Positions 7,861 to 12,669 of a stretch of DNA of 12,669 bases are shown one piece after another. The position numbers were made by a program, and so were the translations under genes. Position 1 is the first letter of the stretch, and every line of letters begins with the position of its first letter. Under the pieces are notes generated by a model, which had not been told where the DNA came from, searched no databases, and saw nothing but the letters and a program-made list of their open reading frames with translations. The stretch spans positions 1 through 12,669 of the forward strand of contig CAISSD010000044.1 of the NCBI GenBank assembly GCA_903887975.1, given 5' to 3'. Origin of the DNA: an uncultured Legionellaceae bacterium. Lineage in GTDB: Bacteria; Pseudomonadota; Gammaproteobacteria; Legionellales; Legionellaceae.

Positions 7861-8613
7861 TTACCCCTTCTTCCGCCGTCCAACAACGCGCCGATATCGG
7901 CGCATTTTTTGTAATCCCAACAGGGTCTGTATGGGCCCTGACAAACCATAACCCAAAAATCCCAACAACAACACCACCGAGGGATTGGCTGCAATTGCCA
8001 CAAAAAAGATGACCACCAACAAAATATAGAGAAATGGCACTTTGCCCTTAACATCCAGTTCTTTGAAACTATAATAACGAATGTTACTCACCATCAATAA
8101 TGCCAAGACAACTGCTGCAACCGCTGTGGTGTTGGTAATGAGTGTTGAGTGCAACTCATTTTGTTCACAAAACCAAACAAAAGCCGACAACATGGCTGCC
8201 GCAGGTGGGCATGCCAAACCTTGAAAATAGCGCTTATCGGCGGTTTCAATTTGGGTGTTAAAGCGTGCCAACCTAAGCGCAACTGCCGCCGTAAATACAA
8301 AAGCCACCAACCAACCCAACTTTCCCAACGATTGCAAACACCAACTGTACATCAGTAGTGAAGGCGCCACACCAAAGGTCACCATATCTGACAAACTATC
8401 ATATTCGCCACCAAAGGCGGTTTGCGTGTTGGTCATGCGCGCAATTCGACCATCCAAACCATCCGCCACCATACCAATGAAAATGGCAATCGCAGCCACA
8501 TCATATTGTAATTTAAATGACGCAACGATGGAGTAAAATGCTGCAAACAAACTGGACGTGGTTAATAAATTGGGCAATAAATAAATACCCGATAAACTTT
8601 CTTTAGATTTCAC
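7861..8613 (-). CDS. pssA: CDP-diacylglycerol--serine O-phosphatidyltransferase (class II PssA, membrane type)
   Basis: This enzyme transfers a phosphatidyl group from CDP-diacylglycerol to serine, the committed step toward phosphatidylethanolamine. Counting from the GTG, the full CDP-alcohol phosphatidyltransferase signature is present: D51, D54-G55, A58-R59, G68, D72 and D76, in DGRIARMTNTQTAFGGEYD and the following residues. Several hydrophobic segments indicate an integral inner-membrane protein. The tail is very basic (MRRYRRVVGRRKKG). I place the start at the GTG at 8613 (250 residues). GAAGAGG lies eight bases upstream, and the protein then begins a few residues before GIYLLPNLLTT, as the family does. 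A longer frame opens to 8751, but it would overlap the divergent DUF3579 gene and contain the likely promoter. The last codons double as the efp terminator on the other strand. Confidence 0.92.
   Translation of the reverse strand: MKSKESLSGIYLLPNLLTTSSLFAAFYSIVASFKLQYDVAAIAIFIGMVADGLDGRIARMTNTQTAFGGEYDSLSDMVTFGVAPSLLMYSWCLQSLGKLGWLVAFVFTAAVALRLARFNTQIETADKRYFQGLACPPAAAMLSAFVWFCEQNELHSTLITNTTAVAAVVLALLMVSNIRYYSFKELDVKGKVPFLYILLVVIFFVAIAANPSVVLLLGFLGYGLSGPIQTLLGLQKMRRYRRVVGRRKKG
7888..7910 (+). terminator. efp: Intrinsic terminator of efp, embedded in the pssA coding sequence
   Basis: A perfect palindrome GCGCCGATATCGGCGC (7888-7903) can fold as a 6-bp GC-rich stem with an AUAU loop. It is followed by A and then six T (7905-7910) on the plus strand only. 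It lies 33 bases after the efp stop. On the minus strand the same bases encode Arg-Arg-Tyr-Arg-Arg in the PssA tail, and no T-run follows in that direction. Confidence 0.8.
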
Positions 8614-8621
8614 AGCACACA

Positions 8622-8628
8622 CCTCTTC
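8622..8628 (-). promoter_or_regulatory. pssA: Shine-Dalgarno sequence that fixes the pssA start
   Basis: GAAGAGG (8628-8622) lies eight bases before the GTG at 8613. None of the upstream ATG candidates in the same frame (8649, 8697, 8751) has a recognisable ribosome binding site. Confidence 0.7.
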
Positions 8629-8647
8629 ACCAATACAACAACCTGCC

Positions 8648-8676
8648 ATTATGATTTTTTTATAACAATAGATCAA
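8648..8676 (-). promoter_or_regulatory. pssA: Putative sigma70 promoter of pssA
   Basis: TTGATC (8676-8671), a spacer of exactly 17 bases rich in A/T, and CATAAT (8653-8648) read toward pssA. Transcription would start near 8641, about 28 bases before the GTG. The -10 box overlaps the ATG at 8649, which argues that this ATG is not the start codon. Confidence 0.55.
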
Positions 8677-8742
8677 GTCACGAAGTTTAAGCGCCATGGA
8701 TATTATGCTATCATTGATAAAGCAATGTGTTGAGACTAGCCA

Positions 8743-9039
8743 ATGAGCCAAAAAAAACCCAAAAAAATTGTCATTGAAGGCATTACCGAAGAAGGCAAAA
8801 CCTTTCGCCCAGGTGATTGGGCGGAGCGTTTAAGTGGAAGCCTTGCGAGTTTTAAAAATAGCCGCATTCACTACTCACCCTTATTACAACCCAGCATCAA
8901 CCACGATGGTTATAAATGTGTGTTGTTGGATCCCAAACTTAAAGAATCAAGCCCTGAGCTTTATCAATCGATTTTAGACTTTGCAAAAAACAACAAACTC
9001 AATGTGTGTGGCGAAGAAAACGAAGATTCTGCACTTTAA
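8743..9039 (+). CDS. DUF3579 family protein
   Basis: This is a 98-residue soluble protein of unknown function. It carries the hallmarks I associate with DUF3579: IVIEGITEEGKTFRPGDWAE near the start, then a short RIHYSPLLQPS segment, GYKCVLLDP, and a C-terminal LYQSILDFAKNN helix. The family is widespread in beta- and gammaproteobacteria as small single-domain proteins, and no activity is established that I know of. There is no membrane segment or signal peptide. The ribosome site is weak (GAG about ten bases before the ATG). The gene diverges from pssA across 129 bases and ends 10 bases from the convergent Dot/Icm-like gene. The length is normal for the family. Confidence 0.85.
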   Translation: MSQKKPKKIVIEGITEEGKTFRPGDWAERLSGSLASFKNSRIHYSPLLQPSINHDGYKCVLLDPKLKESSPELYQSILDFAKNNKLNVCGEENEDSAL

Positions 9040-9049
9040 AATTTTGTAT

Positions 9050-9568
9050 TTAATGCCTCATCAATTCAAACAAATGATAAAACACATAATCAATCCCGGC
9101 CAAAGTTTGATTGATGTAAATACCACAAATACCCGCGCACATCATAAATAACCCCTTTCGACCTTCTTGAACACCGGGCTCACTGGCATGCACCATCAAC
9201 ACAACGCCACGAACAAACCAAATCACTCCAGCTGTTTGAATCATCACTTTAATGGAATCAACAATATTGTAGGGATCCGTGGATGCATATTGCAAGATGC
9301 TATCACTTCCAAAAGCCGTGTTGGCAAGCACAACAACCGCACTTGGCAGATAAATAAGTGCAGTCCCTCCCACAAAATACGCTATAATAACAAATGCTTT
9401 TTCGTGCGAGCGCGACTGTGGTCTATAATCACCCATGGCTCTAAGTTTTTCAAAACCAACGAAGAACATGGCAATCCCCGCAATATAACCCACACCACTC
9501 ACCAATGCCTGAAAAGGAATCAGTGATTGACTTAAGTTATACAGCATTGAACCATCAAGATTGGCCAT
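9050..9568 (-). CDS. Dot/Icm type IVB secretion membrane protein of the DotE/IcmC/DotV family
   Basis: This 172-residue protein has four clear hydrophobic segments (about 17-39, 58-84, 106-127 and 138-167) and no cleavable signal peptide. The pattern NLSQSLIP, a glycine-rich first helix (GVGYIAGIAMFF), IYLPSAVVVLANTAFG, MIQTAGVIWFVRGVVLM and an EGRKGLFMMCAGI helix resembles DotE (IcmC) and its paralogues DotV and DotP (IcmD), small inner-membrane parts of the Dot/Icm system that delivers effectors to host cells. In Legionella icmC lies beside icmD in a large dot/icm cluster. Here the flanks are DUF3579 and a flavoreductase, so an isolated paralogue such as DotV is as likely as DotE itself, and I give no symbol. 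GGGA lies just upstream of the ATG. Confidence 0.7.
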   Translation of the reverse strand: MANLDGSMLYNLSQSLIPFQALVSGVGYIAGIAMFFVGFEKLRAMGDYRPQSRSHEKAFVIIAYFVGGTALIYLPSAVVVLANTAFGSDSILQYASTDPYNIVDSIKVMIQTAGVIWFVRGVVLMVHASEPGVQEGRKGLFMMCAGICGIYINQTLAGIDYVFYHLFELMRH

Positions 9569-9597
9569 GAATATCCCAACTATTTTTTCAACAAATA

Positions 9598-9627
9598 TTG
9601 CATCCTAAAGTTCGCAAAGGCTATACT
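9598..9627 (+). promoter_or_regulatory. Putative promoter of the flavoreductase-aldolase pair
   Basis: TTGCAT (9598-9603), an 18-base spacer and TATACT (9622-9627) read to the right. The -10 box matches five of six positions and the -35 box three. Transcription would begin near 9634, leaving about 39 bases before the ATG at 9673. Its position inside the upstream extension of the open frame supports the later start. Confidence 0.4.
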
Positions 9628-9672
9628 GCGACTTCAAATCATAACTGTTTTTTATTCTCACGATGTGATCTC

Positions 9673-10404
9673 ATGCAAAATAAAACATTTCCAATCGAAC
9701 TTATAGAATCGCGCATGCTTTCTCCTAATGTAAAGCATTTTGTATTTCATTGCCAATTGGATCCGGTTTTTGATCCACTTCCGGGTCAATTCATTACCCT
9801 TGTTTTTGAAAAAGAAGGTCAAGTTCTAAGACGCAGTTATAGCATTGCAAATCCACCAAAAGGCGAAAATCGCATTGAATTTGCCGCCAGTTATGTCAAA
9901 CATGGTCCTGCCAGTGAATTGTTATTCAATCTAAAACCTCATGATACCTTACAAGCCATGGGTCCTTTTGGGCGACTCATTTTAAAAAATCCACCCCCGA
10001 AACGATTTATTTTGGTTGCAACCAGCACTGGTGTGACTCCTTATCGCGCCATGATTGAGGAACTCGCCAGCGTTTTAGAAAAAAATCCTGATCTTGAAGT
10101 CGTTATTATTCAAGGTGGACAACAGCCAGAAGATATTTTATATGTTGAAGATTTCACCCAGTTTGCCCAGCATCCTCGCGTGCACTTTCGAGCGCAACTG
10201 AGTCGAGCAGAGCAGGTTGATGAGACTAGGCACCAATATCAGGGTTATGTGCAAACGGCCTTTCCTCAATTAAACCTTAATCCACAAGAAGATCTCATTT
10301 ACTTATGCGGTAATCCCAGCATGGTTGATGATTCTTTTGAACAATTAAAAAATCTTGGATTTGAGGTCAATCAAATCATTCGAGAAAAATACATTTCACG
10401 CTAA
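9673..10404 (+). CDS. FAD/NAD(P)-binding oxidoreductase of the ferredoxin-NADP reductase family
   Basis: This 243-residue FNR-fold flavoprotein has an FAD-binding barrel in the first 100 residues with PGQFITLVF and RRSYSIAN (RxYS at 54-57), then GPFGRL (about 97-102). A nucleotide-binding Rossmann domain follows with LVATSTGVTPYRAM (about 114-127), and YLCGNPSMVDD (about 210-220) is the usual CGNP motif. The C-terminal REKYISR resembles bacterial ferredoxin/flavodoxin-NADP reductases that end in EKY followed by a few residues. There is no 2Fe-2S domain, so it needs a separate partner. Electron transfer between NAD(P)H and ferredoxin or flavodoxin is likely but not proven. The frame is open from a TTG at 9598, but the ATG at 9673 matches the family start and lies after the likely promoter; its ribosome site is weak. 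The aldolase gene follows after 19 bases. Confidence 0.85.
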   Translation: MQNKTFPIELIESRMLSPNVKHFVFHCQLDPVFDPLPGQFITLVFEKEGQVLRRSYSIANPPKGENRIEFAASYVKHGPASELLFNLKPHDTLQAMGPFGRLILKNPPPKRFILVATSTGVTPYRAMIEELASVLEKNPDLEVVIIQGGQQPEDILYVEDFTQFAQHPRVHFRAQLSRAEQVDETRHQYQGYVQTAFPQLNLNPQEDLIYLCGNPSMVDDSFEQLKNLGFEVNQIIREKYISR

Positions 10405-10423
10405 CATCAATAGGAGCAACACC

Positions 10424-11434
10424 ATGGATTTTTATGATGAATTATCAGCCATCATCGATCACCTTAAAGAACAAGGAAAAGGCATTCTGGCCGCCGACGA
10501 AAGTGAGGCAACCATCGGCAAACGGTTTGCCGACATTGGGGTTGAAAATACCGCCAAAAATCGTGAGTCTTATCGAGCATTACTGGCCACCACACCAGAA
10601 CTTGAGCAATACATTAGTGGTGTGATTTTGTTTGAAGAGACCTTTGAACATCATGGCCCCGATGGCACGCCCATTGCCGATCTTTTTGCACAAAAAAACA
10701 TTCTCCCAGGCATTAAAGTTGATAAAGGGCTTATTAATCTACCCAATTCCAATGAAGAAAAGATAACCCAAGGCTTGGATGGCTTGGCAGAGCGTTTACT
10801 TCATTATAAAAATAAAGGCGCGCAATTTGCCAAATGGCGCAACGTGTACACCATTTCTGAACAAACACCATCCACCACGGCATTAAAAGCAGGTGCTGAG
10901 GTTCTGGCGCGTTATGCAGCCATTTGTCATTCTGTTGGCATGGTACCCATTGTTGAACCTGAAATCTTGATGGATGGACATCACAGCATTTTGGATTGTG
11001 CTGAAGTTTCTGAGATGGTGTTGCACGAAGTATTTTTGGCTTTGTTCCATCATCAGGTCAATCTGGAGCACATCATTTTAAAACCCAGCATGGTGACCTG
11101 TGGTAAAAGCTGTAAACCATTCAGCGACCCAGAAGAGGTAGCCGAATTCACCATCAGTGTGTTTCGAGATACGGTTCCAGCATCGGTTCCATCGATTAAT
11201 TTTCTCTCTGGTGGACAAACACCACTGGAAGCCACACAAAATTTGAATGCCATCAACAGCATGGGTTATCAGCCATGGAATTTAAGCTTTTCATATGGCC
11301 GAGCACTGCAAGAAGATTGCTTGAAAGCATGGGGTGGCATTGCAGCGAATCAAGCCAAAGCACAACAAGTGCTGTTAAAATGCGCAGAGCGCAATGGCTT
11401 AGCGTGTTTTGGTGAGTATGCTGAAGAAAACTAA
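10424..11434 (+). CDS. fba: Class I fructose-bisphosphate aldolase
   Basis: This enzyme interconverts fructose 1,6-bisphosphate with glyceraldehyde 3-phosphate plus dihydroxyacetone phosphate through a Schiff base, without metal. All class I landmarks known from animal aldolases are present in order: GILAADES (about 20-27), GIKVDKG, AKWR, PIVEPEIL, the Schiff-base lysine in ILKPSMVTCG, LSGGQ and SFSYGRALQ. The 336 residues are slightly shorter than vertebrate enzymes (about 363), and the regulatory C-terminal tyrosine is absent. It resembles the eukaryote-like type rather than the archaeal/FbaB type. AGGAG at 10412-10416, seven bases before the ATG at 10424, fixes the start against an upstream TTG in the same frame. 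It is probably cotranscribed with the upstream reductase and ends at a hairpin terminator. The symbol is generic. Confidence 0.95.
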   Translation: MDFYDELSAIIDHLKEQGKGILAADESEATIGKRFADIGVENTAKNRESYRALLATTPELEQYISGVILFEETFEHHGPDGTPIADLFAQKNILPGIKVDKGLINLPNSNEEKITQGLDGLAERLLHYKNKGAQFAKWRNVYTISEQTPSTTALKAGAEVLARYAAICHSVGMVPIVEPEILMDGHHSILDCAEVSEMVLHEVFLALFHHQVNLEHIILKPSMVTCGKSCKPFSDPEEVAEFTISVFRDTVPASVPSINFLSGGQTPLEATQNLNAINSMGYQPWNLSFSYGRALQEDCLKAWGGIAANQAKAQQVLLKCAERNGLACFGEYAEEN

Positions 11435-11444
11435 ACACAAATCG

Positions 11445-11487
11445 TTAGGGCCTGCCGACAGGTCCTAAATCTTTGTTTTAATTTTTT
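11445..11487. terminator. Hairpin terminator between the aldolase and the Rpn nuclease gene
   Basis: TTAGGGCCTG (11445-11454), a CCGA loop and CAGGTCCTAA (11459-11468) form a 10-bp stem with one G-U pair. It begins 10 bases after the aldolase stop. T-rich sequence follows on the plus strand (CTTTGTTTTAATTTTTT), so it most clearly ends the aldolase transcript. The stem covers the stop codon of the convergent Rpn gene; on the minus strand the T-run is weak, so termination from that side is less certain. Confidence 0.75.
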
Positions 11488-12346
11488 CTATGTCTTGGCG
11501 TGTTAGACCCGTTCCTTCGATCACTATTTCTGTTGCAACGCCTTGACGTAGAAGATTTTTGGCAATGTCATATTTTTCTGCCCGTTTACCTTTAGCCTCG
11601 CCTTCAGCGATGCCTTCAGCATATTTATCCATTATCAACGTTTTTTCTCGGCTAATTTGATCCCAATAACTTTCATAAAGCGTCATTTCTCCTGGTGTAT
11701 AAGCAGATTCTTCAGCAAGCTCTAAAGCTTGGGCTATTTCTGGCACATCCAGAAGCTCTTGTGAAACAGAAGTTGTTTTCTCATCAATTTCACGTAAAAA
11801 ACGCAACCACAATAAGCGAAGTTTTTTTTCTTCTGATGATTGAATGGGAAACTTAGGTAATTCAATAAAAATTAACTGTAAGTGATGAATCACATCCTGC
11901 GCTGTACCATCCTTCTTGAGCAGTTGATAATGATGATACCAATCGTCACTATCTTTTTCATAAATCTCAGCGACAATACCCAAACCATAGACTGGTTGAA
12001 GAAATTTATAGTCTTCTCCCTTTACCAATTGTTTTATGAATGCTTGGCTGGTTCCGAAAAGTAATCGTTGTTTAAAATGATCGGTCCAATTCATTTGCAT
12101 TTCAACAATGAAGACTCGGCCGTTAGAATCCGTACATTTCACATCGGCAATGGTTCGCTTGAATTCAGGAATAACCGGGACTTGTTCACTTTGCAAATAC
12201 GTTAACTTAACAATCGGACTATTCGCAGGCAATGGAAGCAAGGCATTTAAAAAGCTTATCAATAAGTTTGGATGTTCACCAAAAATTTTTTTAAAAACCA
12301 CATCGGCTTTGGGATCAAGGTATCGAGACACAATTATTTTGACCAT
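11465..12346 (-). CDS. Rpn-family PD-(D/E)XK nuclease / putative transposase
   Basis: This 293-residue protein belongs to the Rpn (recombination-promoting nuclease, formerly YhgA-like transposase_31) and PD-(D/E)XK transposase group. It opens with SRYLDPKADVVFKKIFGE, followed by LLISFLNALLPL. The likely catalytic residues are Asp68 in TIADVKC and Glu82/Gln84 in VEMQM. The C-terminal third is helical and charged, with a repeated AEGIAEGEAKGKRAEKY stretch and a final ATEIVIEGTGLTRQDIEKIK segment typical of these proteins. Rpn proteins promote RecA-independent DNA exchange and some act in phage defence. The ATG at 12346 overlaps the end of the upstream frame by 13 bases and has no Shine-Dalgarno sequence. 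A GTG at 12331 (before SRYLDP) is an alternative start that would sit two bases after that frame's stop. The gene looks intact. Confidence 0.85.
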   Translation of the reverse strand: MVKIIVSRYLDPKADVVFKKIFGEHPNLLISFLNALLPLPANSPIVKLTYLQSEQVPVIPEFKRTIADVKCTDSNGRVFIVEMQMNWTDHFKQRLLFGTSQAFIKQLVKGEDYKFLQPVYGLGIVAEIYEKDSDDWYHHYQLLKKDGTAQDVIHHLQLIFIELPKFPIQSSEEKKLRLLWLRFLREIDEKTTSVSQELLDVPEIAQALELAEESAYTPGEMTLYESYWDQISREKTLIMDKYAEGIAEGEAKGKRAEKYDIAKNLLRQGVATEIVIEGTGLTRQDIEKIKTKI

Positions 12347-12669
12347 GGTTTGGTTGAAAAAGGTGATGGATTAAAGATTTGATCTGGTTCAAAATCATCC
12401 TCTTTGTTGTTTTTTTGTTCTAAAGAGATCTCTTCCCTCTTCTCTAACTTAGGATTTGGTATGGGTAATAAATGATTCGCCAGACGTTGGATGAAGACAT
12501 CATATAAGGTTAAAGTTGGTAAATGAATCCTTAAGCTCAGTATGTTACCTTCGTTGTCTTGATCGATTTTAAGACAATCATCAGACATATGATTTTCTTT
12601 TTGGAATGCTTCCCATTCGTCTAATACAGCACACATGAATTTTTTTAGTTCATCTCTTTGTTCTTTAGA
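12334..12669 (-). CDS. Hypothetical protein, N-terminus outside the window
   Basis: The frame is open to the right edge (111 codons visible, reading SKEQRDELKKFMCAVLDEWE from the edge), so the ATG at 12636 need not be the start. I do not recognise the family. The visible part has an amphipathic, charged beginning, a central segment (ILSLRIHLPTLTLYDVFIQR) that could be a beta hairpin plus helix, and a low-complexity polar tail rich in Glu, Lys and Asn ending in PFSTKPWSK. There is no membrane segment. It overlaps the Rpn nuclease start by 13 bases, so translation of the two is probably coupled. It could be a partner of the nuclease or the C-terminal end of a larger unrelated protein. Confidence 0.5.
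   Translation of the reverse strand, partial: SKEQRDELKKFMCAVLDEWEAFQKENHMSDDCLKIDQDNEGNILSLRIHLPTLTLYDVFIQRLANHLLPIPNPKLEKREEISLEQKNNKEDDFEPDQIFNPSPFSTKPWSK

Noticed and set aside
7509..8054. 181-codon minus-strand frame across efp and the end of pssA
   Set aside because: Both genes beneath it are certain, and the translation has no recognisable domain. It is a shadow of two convergent genes.
8614..8751. N-terminal extension of PssA (residues before KSKESLSG)
   Set aside because: It lacks a ribosome site, overlaps the divergent DUF3579 start, contains the likely pssA promoter, and is not needed by the family alignment.
9598..9672. N-terminal extension of the flavoreductase from a TTG
   Set aside because: It overlaps a plausible promoter, has no ribosome site, and the family begins near the ATG at 9673.
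11465..12346. Reading the Rpn-family gene as a complete mobile element
   Set aside because: No terminal inverted repeats, target duplication or second transposition gene were found around it. The inverted repeat at 11445-11468 is explained by a transcription terminator.
12424..12433. 10-bp palindrome AGAGATCTCT inside the right-edge gene
   Set aside because: It is short, lies in coding sequence, has no T-run or neighbouring promoter, and is of a size expected by chance in a window this long.

Overview
The window looks like a piece of a moderately AT-rich gammaproteobacterial chromosome, most likely from the order Legionellales. Rep, FadE, EpmB and EF-P are all of gammaproteobacterial type. 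The strongest pointer to Legionellales is a small four-helix membrane protein of the DotE/IcmC/DotV family, part of the Dot/Icm type IVB secretion machinery (9050-9568, minus). The genus cannot be named from this sequence. No rRNA, tRNA, CRISPR array or complete insertion sequence is visible.

Layout. The left edge (1-333) holds a truncated, apparently fused toxin/antitoxin-like reading frame on the minus strand, with a promoter overlapped by a perfect inverted repeat. From 7212 down to 334, also on the minus strand, runs a tightly packed set: epmB (EF-P lysine 2,3-aminomutase), fadE (acyl-CoA dehydrogenase), rep (DNA helicase) and a MurG/MGD-synthase-like glycosyltransferase. efp diverges from epmB, so the enzyme that supplies the EF-P modification lies back to back with its target, which carries the modifiable Lys34. 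efp converges on pssA (phosphatidylserine synthase), and the likely efp terminator lies inside the 3' end of the pssA coding region. A DUF3579 gene diverges from pssA and converges on the Dot/Icm-like gene. A flavin-dependent FNR-family reductase and a class I fructose-bisphosphate aldolase follow as a plus-strand pair that ends in a strong hairpin terminator. The right edge (11465-12669, minus) holds an unrecognised gene cut by the window, which overlaps an Rpn-family PD-(D/E)XK nuclease gene.

Most of the window is housekeeping: translation-factor modification, fatty-acid oxidation, replication restart, phospholipid synthesis and glycolysis. The accessory or less ordinary parts are the two edges, the glycosyltransferase with a doubtful C-terminus, and the Dot/Icm-like gene standing apart from other secretion genes.

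Several starts were moved inward from the longest open frame because of Shine-Dalgarno position, promoter position or family alignment: rep to 3726, fadE to 6169, pssA to a GTG at 8613, the reductase to 9673 and the aldolase to 10424.
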